Shown: positions 1-8,988, numbered from the stretch's first letter. The stretch is DNA of 53,942 nucleotides from Bacteroidales bacterium (GCA_031284905.1 JAITXI010000171.1:1-53942); one strand, 5' to 3'. The notes: a model not told the origin generated them from the letters alone. Program-made: numbers and translations.

Positions 1-492
1 AAAGGTCCTGATTATTTTGTAGAAGCTGCTAAAAAAGTTTTAGAAAAAGACCAAAATGTTAGATTTGTGATGGCTGGAAGCGGCGATATGCTTAATAAAA
101 TGATTAGGCGGGTAGCAAAATTAGGAATTGCGAAAAATTTTCACTTTGCAGGTTTTCTGAAAGGACAAGAAGTTTATGAAATGTACAGTATGAGCGATGT
201 TTATGTTATGCCTTCCGTATCAGAACCTTTTGGAATTTCTCCTCTCGAAGCTATGATGTCGGAAGTTCCTGTAATTATTTCTAAACAATCGGGAGTTGCT
301 GAAGTTTTAAAACACGCTTTAAAAGTCGATTTCTGGGATATTGACGATTTAGCTGATGCTATTTATGGATTACTTCATTATGAAGGACTTTCCAAAATGT
401 TTGTCAGATATGGAAAAGAAGAAGTAGAAAAACTCAGATGGGATAATTCTGCTTATAAAATAAATGAAATTTATAAATCAATTTTAAAATAA
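1..492 (+). CDS. GT4 glycosyltransferase, glycogen-synthase-like (3' part only)
   Basis: This is the C-terminal half of a GT-B fold glycosyltransferase; the reading frame is open to base 1, so the gene starts upstream of the window. About 163 residues are visible. They include the conserved turn 'VMAGSGDM' and the donor-binding block 'EPFGISPLEAM', whose two Glu residues seven apart form the E-x7-E motif of GT4 retaining enzymes, followed by 'IISKQSGVAEVL'. In Bacteroidota a GT4 enzyme of this kind next to a GH57 amylase is usually the ADP/UDP-glucose-dependent glycogen synthase, and the GH57 gene starts only 6 bp downstream here. The family assignment is firm. The glycogen role is inferred from the neighbour. 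Confidence 0.88.
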   Translation, partial: KGPDYFVEAAKKVLEKDQNVRFVMAGSGDMLNKMIRRVAKLGIAKNFHFAGFLKGQEVYEMYSMSDVYVMPSVSEPFGISPLEAMMSEVPVIISKQSGVAEVLKHALKVDFWDIDDLADAIYGLLHYEGLSKMFVRYGKEEVEKLRWDNSAYKINEIYKSILK

Positions 493-498
493 TATATT

Positions 499-1680
499 AT
501 GCGTTCACTTTGTTTTTATTTTCAAGTACATCAACCTTTTAGATTAAGAAGATACAAATTTTTCGATATCGGACACGAACATTATTATTATAATGATTTT
601 GAAAACAAGTCAATAATGCGAAAAGTTGCAAATAAATGCTATCTGCCTACTAATCAAGTATTTTTTGATTTGATAAAAAAATATGGTTCAGATGTGAAAA
701 TTTCATATTCTATTTCAGGTGTTGCTATAGACCAATTTGAAATGTATGCTCCTGATGTTCTCGAAAGTTTTCAAAGACTCGTTGATACAGGAAATGTTGA
801 AATCCTTGATGAAACTTATGCTCATTCACTTTCTGCTCTGAAAAATAAAGAAGAATTTTTCCGTCAAGTAAAAATGCACCGAAATAAAGTTAAAACGCTG
901 TTCGGCGTTGAACCAAAAGTTTTTAGAAATACAGAATTGATTTATTCTGATAAAGTCGGAGAAATGGTTGCAGAACTTGGTTATAAAGGGATTTTAGCTG
1001 AGGGAGCAAAACATGTTTTAGGTTGGAGAAGTCCAAATTATGTTTATTGTAATGCAATAAAACCAAAACTTAAAGTTTTGCTGAAAAATTTTAAATTATC
1101 TGATGATATTGCTTTCCGTTTTTCAAATAGAGGTTGGGAAGAATGGCCACTTACAACTGAAAAATTTGTTTCTTGGCTAAACGAACTTGATTCAAAAGAA
1201 CAAACCGTAAATCTTTTTATGGATTATGAAACTTTTGGCGAACATCAATGGGCAGAAACAGGAATTTTTGAATTTTTAAAGGCACTCCCAAATGCAATTT
1301 ATAAAAATTCTGATTTTAGATTTGTAACTCCGTCAGAATTAATTGAAAATTTCCCTGCAGTTGGCGAAATACATGTTCCTTATCCAATGTCGTGGGCAGA
1401 TGAAGAAAGAGATTTAACAGCTTGGCTTGGTAACGAACTTCAAGACGAAGCATTTAATAATCTCTATAATCTCTACGAAAAAATAAAAGAAAAAAATGAT
1501 CCCCAAATATGGAAAGATTGGCTTTATCTACAAACTAGCGACCACTTTTATTATATGTGTACAAAATGGTTTTCTGACGGTGATGTGCATAAATATTTTA
1601 ATCCTTATGATTCTCCTTATGAAGCATTTGTGAATTTTATGAATATTTTTAGTGATTTCCTTATTCGATTGGAAAAATAA
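499..1680 (+). CDS. Glycoside hydrolase family 57 (alpha-amylase-like)
   Basis: Cytoplasmic GH57 enzyme of 393 residues with no signal peptide, expected to cut or transfer alpha-1,4-glucans such as glycogen. The family motifs are in order: HQPFRL at 11-16, 'EILDETYAHS' at 101-110, 'FRNTELIYSD' at 142-151 with Glu146 as the expected nucleophile, and 'MDYETFGEH' at 241-249 with Asp242 as the expected acid/base. A conserved C-terminal block 'PYPMSWADEERDLTAWLGN' follows. It starts 6 bp after the GT4 stop and is surely cotranscribed with it. The pair forms the synthesis/breakdown core of a Bacteroidota glycogen locus. The length is usual for the short bacterial GH57 subgroup. Exact substrate and transferase versus hydrolase activity cannot be read from sequence. 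Confidence 0.92.
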   Translation: MRSLCFYFQVHQPFRLRRYKFFDIGHEHYYYNDFENKSIMRKVANKCYLPTNQVFFDLIKKYGSDVKISYSISGVAIDQFEMYAPDVLESFQRLVDTGNVEILDETYAHSLSALKNKEEFFRQVKMHRNKVKTLFGVEPKVFRNTELIYSDKVGEMVAELGYKGILAEGAKHVLGWRSPNYVYCNAIKPKLKVLLKNFKLSDDIAFRFSNRGWEEWPLTTEKFVSWLNELDSKEQTVNLFMDYETFGEHQWAETGIFEFLKALPNAIYKNSDFRFVTPSELIENFPAVGEIHVPYPMSWADEERDLTAWLGNELQDEAFNNLYNLYEKIKEKNDPQIWKDWLYLQTSDHFYYMCTKWFSDGDVHKYFNPYDSPYEAFVNFMNIFSDFLIRLEK

Positions 1681-1750
1681 AAAATTTAACCCAACTTGAA
1701 CAAAATTTCCAAGAAAACAAATAAAAAAGGCAAATTTTTATAAAGTTTAA
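1681..1750 (+). repeat. Dispersed repeat family A, copy 1
   Basis: Directly after the GH57 stop lies a repeat also found at four other places in the window. Its first 19 bases are identical to those spanning the nhaP stop (25824-25842), and bases 1718-1738 are identical (21 of 21) to the reverse complement of 26194-26214. A diverged copy follows a broken gene at 53764. The consensus start is TAACCCAACTTGAACAAAAT. The remaining bases to 1846 show nothing recognisable. Confidence 0.7.
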
Positions 1751-1846
1751 AAGTGTAGTCGATTGATTGTAAAGAGTTTGTGTGTTTGGAGTTTCAAAAA
1801 ATGGCTTTGTAAACCTTAAATTTTCAAAATATATCAAAATGAATGT

Positions 1847-1854
1847 TAACTTTG
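1847..1854 (+). promoter_or_regulatory. Candidate -7 box for the HD-domain gene
   Basis: TAACTTTG matches the Bacteroidota -7 consensus TAnnTTTG. The -33 position (about 1821) reads TTTTC, one base off TTTG. The predicted leader is about 85 nt. Confidence 0.45.
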
Positions 1855-1943
1855 TAGCGTGTTTGTAAAGAAAATTGATAAATCAAATAAATATGTAGCA
1901 GAAATTTATAATGAGTTTAACTATTAAAAAAATCCTATAAATT

Positions 1944-2708
1944 ATGATGTTAGACTTTTCTAAATACAAAAAAAAATTTACTGAATACGCAAATTCCTTT
2001 CTAAATAAAGATAAAAAACACGATGAAGATTTTATTTTAAAAATTATTCATAGTAATAATGTTAAGAAAAATGCTGAATTTATTGCTATTTCAAATAATT
2101 TTTCTTACGAAGATTTTTTTATTGCACAAATTTGCGGACAATTTCACGATGTTGGCAGATTCTTGCAATATCATGAATATCAAACATTTAAAGATACAAA
2201 AACGATAAAGCATGGAGAATTAGGAGTGAAAATTATAAAAGAAAATCGTTTTTTTGAGGATTTAGATATTTCTTTGCAAGAAATTATTTACACTGCAATC
2301 TATAATCATGGTTTATATTCAATAGAAAAATATCAAACAGACAAACAACTTTTTTTTTCAAAATTAACTCGTGATGCTGATAAAATAGACATTTTTAGAC
2401 TTGTTTCCGAATATTATAATAAAACCGAAAACAGAAACATTGCTCTCGAATATAATTTGGAAGATATTCCGGAAATTTCAAAAAATGTTTTTAATTCGTT
2501 CAAAGACAAAGAATTAATTGAAAAATCCGAATTAAAAACATTAAATGATTTTAAACTTATGCAACTTTCATGGATATATGATATAAACTTTGAATGTTCC
2601 AGAAAGTTAATTATTGAAAAAGAATACCTTCAATCTATTTTGCTAAGTATATCTGATATTTATATAAAAAATATTATCAAACAAATGATTACGAATTTAA
2701 CAATTTAA
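1944..2708 (+). CDS. HD-domain metal-dependent phosphohydrolase
   Basis: Soluble protein of 254 residues with an HD-superfamily catalytic core. Candidate metal ligands are His36, the HD pair His68-Asp69 in 'CGQFHDVGRF', His90, the 'NHG' at 121-123, and Asp144/Asp146 in 'RDADKID'. This arrangement is typical of small stand-alone HD phosphohydrolases that act on nucleotides or related phosphoesters, but the substrate is unknown. Two ATG codons are adjacent (1944 and 1947) and either could start translation. The gene is single and convergent with ffh. It is not the dNTPase type, which is present elsewhere in the window at 7876-8988. Confidence 0.8.
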   Translation: MMLDFSKYKKKFTEYANSFLNKDKKHDEDFILKIIHSNNVKKNAEFIAISNNFSYEDFFIAQICGQFHDVGRFLQYHEYQTFKDTKTIKHGELGVKIIKENRFFEDLDISLQEIIYTAIYNHGLYSIEKYQTDKQLFFSKLTRDADKIDIFRLVSEYYNKTENRNIALEYNLEDIPEISKNVFNSFKDKELIEKSELKTLNDFKLMQLSWIYDINFECSRKLIIEKEYLQSILLSISDIYIKNIIKQMITNLTI

Positions 2709-2725
2709 TATAAATTTCTATGCTG

Positions 2726-2768
2726 TTAGAACCAAGGTAAAAGGGCGAACGGTGAACGGACGAAAGGA
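2726..2768. repeat. Short repeat mix: TTAGAACCAAG plus GGGCGAACGG tract
   Basis: Bases 2726-2736 (TTAGAACCAAG) repeat the core of the inverted repeat around the S23-like pseudogene at 27075-27465. The following GGGCGAACGGTGAACGG tract resembles purine-rich tracts (on the other strand) near 44240 and 46990-47030. All three lie at gene 3' ends. Confidence 0.45.
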
Positions 2769-2775
2769 AAATTTA

Positions 2776-2800
2776 GATTTTCAATTTTAGAGTGAAAATC
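2776..2800. terminator. Weak hairpin between convergent HD gene and ffh
   Basis: GATTTTCA at 2776-2783 pairs with TGAAAATC at 2793-2800 (8 bp, 9-nt loop), and T-rich sequence follows. It lies between two converging genes. The stem is AT-rich, so the call is tentative. Confidence 0.35.
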
Positions 2801-2803
2801 GTT

Positions 2804-4114
2804 TTATCTTCGTTTGTTCGCTTTTTTGTTATTTGTAATCATTTTCATCATTTGTTTGGTTTGGTCGAATTGCTTTAAAAGACGGTTTACATCTGCAATT
2901 TCTGTTCCGCTACCCATTGCAATTCTTTTTCGACGTGTTCCGTTTATAATTTCGGGATTTTCTCTTTCAAGAGAAGACATCGAATAAATTATTGCTTCAA
3001 TACTTTTGAACGTATTATCATCAAAATCCATGTTTTTTATTGCTTTGCCCAAACCAGGAATCATTCCTGCCAATTCTTTGAAATTTCCCATCTTTTTTAT
3101 TTGGTTTATCTGTGAAAGGAAATCATTAAAATCGAATTTGTTTTTAGCTATTTTTTTCTGAAGTTTTCGTGCTTCTTCTTCATCATATTGTTCTTGTGCT
3201 TTTTCAACCAAAGAAACTATATCTCCCATTCCAAGAATACGGTCTGCCATACGTTCCGGATGGAAAACATCTATGGCATCCATTTTCTCTCCTGTACCAA
3301 CAAATTTTATCGGCTTATTTACAACTGCTCGAATCGAAATCGCTGCTCCACCTCTTGTATCTCCGTCTAATTTTGTGAGAATCACTCCGCTAAAATCCAA
3401 ACGATTGTTAAATTCTTTTGCTGTATTTACGGCATCTTGTCCGGTCATCGAATCTACCACAAATAAAATTTCTTGCGGATTAATGGCGCTTTTGATGTTT
3501 TCGATTTCGTCCATCATTTCTGAATCTACAGCCAAACGACCTGCTGTATCTATTATTACTAAATCATGCCCATATTCTTTTGCATATTTTACTGCATTTT
3601 GTGCAATCTTAATCGGATTTTTATTCTCGTTTTCCGAATAAACTTTAACATCAATTTGTTCTCCTAAAACTTTTAATTGTTCTATAGCTGCCGGACGATA
3701 TATATCACAAGACACCAATAATGGATTTTTCCCTTTTTTTGTTTTTAGCATATTTGCTAATTTTCCCGAAAAAGTTGTTTTACCGGAACCTTGAAGACCA
3801 GACATCAAAATTATTGCAGGACTTCCTTTTATATTTATTTCTGATGCTGTTCCGCCCATTAATTTTGATAATTCATCATGGACAATTTTTATCATCAATT
3901 GCCCTGGTTTTAACGATTTTATTACATTTTGCCCAATTGATTCCTCTTTTACTTTTGTGATAAATTCTTTAGCTGTGTTATAATTGACATCGGCATCTAA
4001 TAAAGCACGACGTACTTCTTTTAGAGTTTCTGCAATGTTTACTTCATTAATCTTTCCTTCTCCTCTTAATAATTTTAAAGATTTTTCAAGTCTTTCTGAT
4101 AAATTTTCAAACAT
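2804..4114 (-). CDS. ffh: Signal recognition particle protein Ffh (SRP54)
   Basis: GTPase subunit of the signal recognition particle, which with 4.5S RNA targets inner-membrane and secretory proteins cotranslationally to FtsY and SecYEG. It is 436 residues, the normal length. The N-domain four-helix bundle occupies about 1-85. The G domain shows P-loop 'GLQGSGKTT' at 106-114, 'DTAGRL' near 190 and 'TKLDGDTRGGAA' near 250. The Met-rich M domain runs from about 300, with 'GMIPGLGKAI' and a C-terminal 'MMKMITNNKKANKRR' tail. It is monocistronic, with a -7-like box just upstream at 4139-4146. The identification is unambiguous. Confidence 0.98.
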   Translation of the reverse strand: MFENLSERLEKSLKLLRGEGKINEVNIAETLKEVRRALLDADVNYNTAKEFITKVKEESIGQNVIKSLKPGQLMIKIVHDELSKLMGGTASEINIKGSPAIILMSGLQGSGKTTFSGKLANMLKTKKGKNPLLVSCDIYRPAAIEQLKVLGEQIDVKVYSENENKNPIKIAQNAVKYAKEYGHDLVIIDTAGRLAVDSEMMDEIENIKSAINPQEILFVVDSMTGQDAVNTAKEFNNRLDFSGVILTKLDGDTRGGAAISIRAVVNKPIKFVGTGEKMDAIDVFHPERMADRILGMGDIVSLVEKAQEQYDEEEARKLQKKIAKNKFDFNDFLSQINQIKKMGNFKELAGMIPGLGKAIKNMDFDDNTFKSIEAIIYSMSSLERENPEIINGTRRKRIAMGSGTEIADVNRLLKQFDQTKQMMKMITNNKKANKRR

Positions 4115-4138
4115 AATTTCTGTCTTTTTTCTATTTTA

Positions 4139-4146
4139 CAAAAATA
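4139..4146 (-). promoter_or_regulatory. Candidate -7 box for ffh
   Basis: On the minus strand TATTTTTG matches TAnnTTTG and lies 25 bp upstream of the ffh ATG. No convincing TTTG is seen at the -33 distance. Confidence 0.4.
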
Positions 4147-4271
4147 ATTATAATTTTACAAATTTTCGTTATAAATACAAAACTTTTTTTCAAAATTTTG
4201 ACTATATGTCGATAAATGCTTTTTTTATTAGAAAATGTAGTAAAATCGTTGAATAAATAATTACAATTTTT

Positions 4272-4877
4272 CTATAAAAAATCAATAGCTTCTTTTCCGT
4301 CCATAAACAATAAATCTAAAATAGATAAATTTTCATAAAATTGAAATTTATCCGAAAAAACTTGAAAATAAGGTCTTGAAATAAAATCAGGGTCTAATTC
4401 ATTCTTTTGAGATTTTGGATGAATCTTTTCGCGAAAGTTATTTTTAATTTCTTTAATAAAATCAGATGAATATTCAACTTTAGTTTTTATATCTAGAAAA
4501 TTTAAAATTTTAAATAAAATCTTCATATTCAAATCAATCAAAAATTTTTCTTTAGCTTCAAAAACAAAATTAAAATCATCAATAAGAAAGTCATAATAAG
4601 GAGAACTTTTATATGCCGATAAAATTGCTGTTTTGTGGTTTTTCTGCCATAAATATGAATAATCAATTATAATATCTTTTGTATAAGTGTGATTATTCTT
4701 ACAAACCGGCACAAAAAGAGGTAAAATCCCATTTGACGACAAGATGTAACATCTATTTCTGTATGATTGTTTACTATAATTTTCATAAATGTCAATAATA
4801 ATTTTATCATAATGAATGAATTTGCTAACATATTGAATATTAGGAAAATATGCCGTTGATAGGATTATTGATTTCAT
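4272..4877 (-). CDS. WbqC-like family protein
   Basis: Protein of 201 residues with the WbqC family signature: an N-terminal 'STAYFPNIQY' and the block 'YSKQSYRNRC' at 34-43, followed by 'GILPLFVPV'. WbqC-like proteins occur in polysaccharide loci and, in Bacteroidota, often as orphan genes; their reaction is not established. Here the gene stands alone between ffh and ruvX with no sugar-biosynthesis neighbours, so context does not help. No signal peptide or membrane segment is visible. Start at the ATG at 4877 agrees with the family N-terminus. Confidence 0.75.
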   Translation of the reverse strand: MKSIILSTAYFPNIQYVSKFIHYDKIIIDIYENYSKQSYRNRCYILSSNGILPLFVPVCKNNHTYTKDIIIDYSYLWQKNHKTAILSAYKSSPYYDFLIDDFNFVFEAKEKFLIDLNMKILFKILNFLDIKTKVEYSSDFIKEIKNNFREKIHPKSQKNELDPDFISRPYFQVFSDKFQFYENLSILDLLFMDGKEAIDFL

Positions 4878-5001
4878 TGATAAAATTATTATTTTATTTA
4901 TTAAAACCGTATTTTTTGCAAAAAATTATAAAATTATAAAAAAGTATTATTTTTATAAAAAGAAATGTATGAATTTATTTTTTCAATGCTAAAAAAACAG
5001 C

Positions 5002-5009
5002 TAATTTTG
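5002..5009 (+). promoter_or_regulatory. Candidate -7 box for ruvX
   Basis: TAATTTTG matches TAnnTTTG and ends 9 bp before the ruvX ATG, so the transcript would have almost no leader. The -33 position carries TTTT instead of TTTG. Confidence 0.5.
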
Positions 5010-5018
5010 CAAATATAA

Positions 5019-5447
5019 ATGAAAAGATATTTAGCACTAGATATTGGACAAAAGAAAACAGGAATTGCTGTAACAGATGAAGGTCGTATAATTTCTTTTC
5101 CTTTAACGACAATTCCAACTTTTGAAGTTGAAATTTTTTTGACAAAATATATTTTAGAAAACGAAGTGGAAAAAATAATTGTTGGAATACCAAAGCAAAT
5201 GAATAATACTTATTCGCAGTCAATGAAATATATTGAACCGGTTTTTAATCGTTTGAGAAAAATTTTTCCCGATATTATTTTTATTAAAATAGATGAGCGT
5301 TTCACTTCAAAAATGGCATTTCAAACAATGATTAATGCAGGACTTTCAAAAATCCAAAGACAAGATAAAACTATTGTTGATAAAATCAGTGCGGCTATTA
5401 TTTTAGATTCCTATTTAGACAAAGAAAAATTTGAAAATAGAACATAG
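5019..5447 (+). CDS. ruvX: RuvX/YqgF family pre-16S rRNA nuclease
   Basis: RNase H-fold nuclease of 142 residues, the usual family length. It is thought to finish the 5' end of 16S rRNA, and was once proposed as a Holliday junction resolvase. Visible motifs are 'LALDIGQKKTGIAVTD' with catalytic Asp8, 'IIVGIPKQMN', 'KIDERFTS' and the C-terminal 'DKISAAIILDSYL', which supply the conserved acidic residues. The start is fixed by the motif being only 7 residues in and by the -7 box immediately upstream. The gene is convergent with rarA. The 240 bp between them hold no recognisable gene and only a weak 7-bp inverted repeat (ACAAAAC at 5607 and GTTTTGT at 5636). Confidence 0.93.
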   Translation: MKRYLALDIGQKKTGIAVTDEGRIISFPLTTIPTFEVEIFLTKYILENEVEKIIVGIPKQMNNTYSQSMKYIEPVFNRLRKIFPDIIFIKIDERFTSKMAFQTMINAGLSKIQRQDKTIVDKISAAIILDSYLDKEKFENRT

Positions 5448-5687
5448 CCTCATTTGCTGATAGAACACAGGTCGCTTCACTGATGGGAATGGCGACATAC
5501 AAACGGTAAATTGAAGTTGTTTTTTAGAAATTTTGGAAATAAAATAAGTCTGTCTCCAAAACTTGTCCAACGCCGTTATTTGTTCCAAACAAAAAAATTG
5601 TAGTACACAAAACTCGCTTTGAAAATTTAATGATGGTTTTGTCTTATATATTGTTTGTGGTTAAAGAATAATACATAGAGATAATTT

Positions 5688-6965
5688 TTAAATTTTTTCT
5701 TTCTTTATCAAATTCAGAATTTTCATAGTGTTTTCTTCTTTTGCATTTTTACCGCTATGGTAAAAAGTTGTATTTTTTAATTCGTCAGGTAGATATTGTT
5801 GAGAAATAAAATTATTTTCAAAATCATGCGGATATTTATATTCTTTTCCGTAATCTAATTTTTTCATCAAACCCGTTGGAGCATTTCTAATATGCAAAGG
5901 AACAGACAAATCGCCTGTTTTTCTAACCAAATCAATAGCTGTATCAATAGCTAAATATGCCGAATTACTTTTTGGACTTGTTGCTAAATAAATTACAGCT
6001 TCCGATAAAATAATTCTGGCTTCCGGCATTCCAATTTTATTTACGGCTTCAAAACAAGCATTTGCCATCAAAAGCGCGTTTGGATTTGCCAAACCAATAT
6101 CTTCGGAAGCAAGAATTAATAATCGTCTCGCAATAAATTTCACATCTTCGCCTCCTTCGAGCATTCTTGCTAACCAATAAATTGCCGCATCGGCATCCGA
6201 ACCTCTTACAGATTTTATAAATGCTGAAATTATATCATAATGTTGTTCTCCATTTTTATCGTATAAAGCGATATTTTCTTGCAATTTGTCAATTACAAAT
6301 TTATTATCTATGATTAATTCTTCTTCTGTATTATCTGTGCTTGTAAGTAATTCTATAAGATTATAAATTTTTCGCGCATCTCCACCTGAAAACCGATATA
6401 AGGCTTCTCGTTCAATAACCTTAATTTTTCTTTCTTTCAAAATCACATCTTTTAAAATTGCTTTATCAATAAGAATGTCAATTTCCTTATTTTCCAAATG
6501 TTTCAAAACATAAACTTGTGCTCTTGATAAAAGTGGAGAAATAACTTCAAATGAAGGATTTTCAGTTGTCGCACCAATTAAAGTAATAATTCCTTTTTCA
6601 ACTGCTCCCAGTAAAGAATCTTGTTGTGCTTTATTAAAACGATGTATTTCGTCAATAAAAAGTATCGGGTGTGATGTTTCAAACAAGCTGTTGGAGTTTG
6701 CTTTTTCTATAACTTCACGAACATCTTTTACGCCACAATTTATTGCACTTAAAGTATAAAAATTTCGATTTGTAAGATGTGAAATTATGTTTACGAGAGT
6801 AGTTTTACCAACTCCCGGAGGTCCCCACAATATCATTGAAGGGATGTTTCCTGATTCTATAATTTTTCTCAACGGAGCATTTTTGCCAACTAAATGACTT
6901 TGCCCTACATATTCTTCAAAATTTGATGGGCGTAAACGTTCGGCTAATGGTGCTAATATTGACAT
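5688..6965 (-). CDS. rarA: Replication-associated recombination protein A (RarA/MgsA)
   Basis: AAA+ ATPase of 425 residues related to clamp loaders and RuvB, acting at stalled replication forks. The Walker A motif is 'GPPGVGKTT' at 48-56. The Walker B is 'ILFIDEIHRF' near 100-110. Sensor 1 is in 'IGATTENPSF', and the arginine finger region 'PLLSRAQVY' follows. The C-terminal tetramerisation domain has the family sequences 'SVRGSDADAAIYWLARML' and 'IRNAPTGLMKKLDYGKEYKYPHD'. Length and order fit the family exactly. It is transcribed alone, convergent with ruvX, and upstream of its start lies the 3' end of the siaC operon. Confidence 0.96.
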   Translation of the reverse strand: MSILAPLAERLRPSNFEEYVGQSHLVGKNAPLRKIIESGNIPSMILWGPPGVGKTTLVNIISHLTNRNFYTLSAINCGVKDVREVIEKANSNSLFETSHPILFIDEIHRFNKAQQDSLLGAVEKGIITLIGATTENPSFEVISPLLSRAQVYVLKHLENKEIDILIDKAILKDVILKERKIKVIEREALYRFSGGDARKIYNLIELLTSTDNTEEELIIDNKFVIDKLQENIALYDKNGEQHYDIISAFIKSVRGSDADAAIYWLARMLEGGEDVKFIARRLLILASEDIGLANPNALLMANACFEAVNKIGMPEARIILSEAVIYLATSPKSNSAYLAIDTAIDLVRKTGDLSVPLHIRNAPTGLMKKLDYGKEYKYPHDFENNFISQQYLPDELKNTTFYHSGKNAKEENTMKILNLIKKEKI

Positions 6966-7026
6966 ATTGATTTACGATTTAATTTTCAATCTAAAATTAT
7001 CTTTTGTCTTGGCGCTTGATTTTTTA

Positions 7027-7383
7027 CTACATTTCTATAAACTCAAAATCTATATTTGTTAATGATTGAAATTCTTTTCCACTTTCATAAATATCTTCAT
7101 CATCCGATTCATAATACCAAATAATTTTGACATTATTTCTATTTTTCAATTTTTTAAATAATTCAAATAAATATTTTGTTGCTCCTGTATTAAAATATTG
7201 CAAATTTAATGCCAATATCAATTTTGAATTTTTATTCAATAGATTATCAATTTCTAAATTTATTTTATTGAAAAATTCTAAAGGATTTTCCGGAATTAAT
7301 ATTCCTTTTACAAATATTTCCGATGTTTCGGAATTTATTATTATTTCCGGTGTTTTATTTGTTGCTTTAATCGTTGTTTCCAT
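7027..7383 (-). CDS. SiaC-family regulatory phosphoprotein (DUF1987)
   Basis: Small protein of 118 residues with the SiaC signature: 'TPEIIINSETSEIFVKG', 'PENPLEFFNKI', 'LNLQYFNTGATKYLFELF' and 'WYYESDDEDIYESG'. In Pseudomonas aeruginosa SiaC is the anti-anti-sigma-like partner that is phosphorylated by SiaB on a Thr in the 'NT' motif; the equivalent here is Thr66. Its unphosphorylated form controls the diguanylate cyclase SiaD. Here SiaC follows siaB with a 17-bp overlap, which indicates translational coupling and a kinase/substrate pair. No SiaA phosphatase or SiaD cyclase lies in the window, so the output of the switch is unknown. Confidence 0.85.
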   Translation of the reverse strand: METTIKATNKTPEIIINSETSEIFVKGILIPENPLEFFNKINLEIDNLLNKNSKLILALNLQYFNTGATKYLFELFKKLKNRNNVKIIWYYESDDEDIYESGKEFQSLTNIDFEFIEM

Positions 7384-7876
7384 GTTTAAATTCTAATAAT
7401 ATTTTTGTCATAAATTCTTGTTCGCTATCAATATTTTTATATTTATTATCAATTTCTCCTTCATTGATTAAGTAAAAACAATTTTCAGATTTTAATCTAC
7501 ATAAAATCAGTCCATTTCCTACACTTCCACCAATTTCTTTCAACAAATTTTCTTGATATTCGATTTTTAAGTTTTCTAATGAAGTATCATTTATTTTTGT
7601 AATGAGTCCTTGCAATTTTTCAAATTTATTTTTTGACATTTTCTGTTTTATTGAAAAATTTGCATTAAATGAATTTAAAGAAAATCTAAATGTATCTATT
7701 TTGCTATCATTATGAATTATTGCATTTTGAATTAATTCGACAGCACAAATAAATATTTTTTTTCGGATATTTTTTGGTATTTCTTCGTATTTTTCTAAAT
7801 TCTTAAATAATATTTCCGAATAATTATCAAAATTTTTTTTATTTTTAAATGATATTGAGAATGTTTTTGTTGCCAT
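7367..7876 (-). CDS. SiaB-like protein kinase
   Basis: Protein of 169 residues resembling the SiaB family, small GHKL-fold serine/threonine kinases of partner-switching systems. Features are 'FICAVELIQNAIIHNDSK' near 44-61, which corresponds to the N-box of histidine-kinase-type ATPases, and 'EIGGSVGNGLILCRLKSEN' near 113-131, in the position of the G box. The adjacent SiaC gene supports the call. The gene begins where dgt ends (stop and start share a base) and overlaps siaC by 17 bp. The sequence is diverged from well-studied SiaB, so the name rests partly on context. Confidence 0.75.
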   Translation of the reverse strand: MATKTFSISFKNKKNFDNYSEILFKNLEKYEEIPKNIRKKIFICAVELIQNAIIHNDSKIDTFRFSLNSFNANFSIKQKMSKNKFEKLQGLITKINDTSLENLKIEYQENLLKEIGGSVGNGLILCRLKSENCFYLINEGEIDNKYKNIDSEQEFMTKILLEFKHGNND

Positions 7877-8988
7877 TATTTAAAAACTATTGGTTTAGGA
7901 ATCGTTATTTGTTTGATTGAGTCTAGTGCAAAAAAATCCGTCATCCCTGATATATAATCTGTTATGATTTGTTTATCAGTTTCTTTATTTTGTTTATAAA
8001 AATTTTCCATACCTGATAGGTAGTTTCCAAAATTATTATTTAGTTGAATGTTTGACTCTTCATATTTTGGAAAATCAAATTTGTTTTTTTCGAATAGATT
8101 TAAAAGATATTCAAATAAATTTGTAATAATTTTATCACAAAAAGCATCATATTCTTTTAGCGTTCTGTGGTCATAAATATACTTATAATTAAAGTCTTTT
8201 AATGTTAAAAGTAAATTATACTTTTCGTCTGAAAATCCAATTTGCGAATTATTTTTTGAATTTTCGATTAAATCAATAACCAAAGTGTTGATAATTTGTC
8301 CGTTCTTTGTACCTATTTCTTTTACAATATAATTTGGAATATCATTTTTTGTAATAAATCCTGCAATTATAGCATCTTCTATATCTCTTCCAAGGTAAGC
8401 GATTTTGTCGGCAAAACGTGTGATACAACCTTCAAATGAATTTGAAATTACTTGGCGATTTTTTATTGTATCTAAATCGTTTAATTTTTTAGCAGGTTTC
8501 AAAGATTGCTCATCTTGTTCGCCATTATGACAAATTATTCCGTCTTTCACAGCAAAACACAAATTTAATCCTTGCCCTTTATTTGCTAAATATTGTGCTT
8601 GTCGGTAAGAATTTATTTCGTGAATAAATGCGTTATTTCCACCTAAAATTTTATTTAATGTGGTTTCTCCGGCGTGTCCGAATGGTGTATGACCCAAATC
8701 GTGTCCAAGTCCGATAGCATACGCCATATCCGAATCCAAATCCCAGCCATAATTATTTAAACCTTTGCAAATAGTAGCGGCGATTGTTGCTACATGTAGC
8801 ACATGTTCTATTCGTGTACAAATATGGTCATTTTCGGGAGCAAAAAAAACTTGAGTTTTATTTTTTAATCTTCTGAATGCTGTTGAATGAATTATTGCTG
8901 TTTGATCTCTAAAAAAATCTCCTCTTATATCTGCTTGCCGATTTTGTGTTCTTTGTAAGAATATTTCTTTTTGGAAAAAATTTTTCAT
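7876..8988 (-). CDS. dgt: dNTP triphosphohydrolase (dGTPase-like)
   Basis: HD-domain enzyme of 370 residues that splits dNTPs to the nucleoside and triphosphate. The N-terminus 'RGDFFRDQTAIIHSTAFRRL' and the metal motif 'RIEHVLHVATIA' (His62) with 'GLGHDLGHTPFGHAGE' (His96-Asp97) are diagnostic of the dGTPase family. A conserved 'SFEGCITRFADKIAYLGRDIEDA' region lies in the middle, but it is diverged at the C-terminus. It shares a 4-bp ATGA overlap with the upstream AlbA_2 gene and a 1-bp overlap with siaB downstream, so all four genes form one operon. dNTPases of this type can be housekeeping or phage-restricting; the SiaBC neighbours suggest regulated activity, but that is inference. Confidence 0.9.
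   Translation of the reverse strand: MKNFFQKEIFLQRTQNRQADIRGDFFRDQTAIIHSTAFRRLKNKTQVFFAPENDHICTRIEHVLHVATIAATICKGLNNYGWDLDSDMAYAIGLGHDLGHTPFGHAGETTLNKILGGNNAFIHEINSYRQAQYLANKGQGLNLCFAVKDGIICHNGEQDEQSLKPAKKLNDLDTIKNRQVISNSFEGCITRFADKIAYLGRDIEDAIIAGFITKNDIPNYIVKEIGTKNGQIINTLVIDLIENSKNNSQIGFSDEKYNLLLTLKDFNYKYIYDHRTLKEYDAFCDKIITNLFEYLLNLFEKNKFDFPKYEESNIQLNNNFGNYLSGMENFYKQNKETDKQIITDYISGMTDFFALDSIKQITIPKPIVFK

Noticed and set aside
3169..3960. Several open frames antisense to ffh
   Set aside because: They are shadows of the ffh coding strand, with no conserved motifs.
4975..5223. Minus-strand frame of 82 codons over the start of ruvX
   Set aside because: Antisense to a clear gene and without any family signature.
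5448..5687. A slightly GC-richer patch that might be a decayed gene
   Set aside because: All frames are closed quickly and no motif could be recognised.
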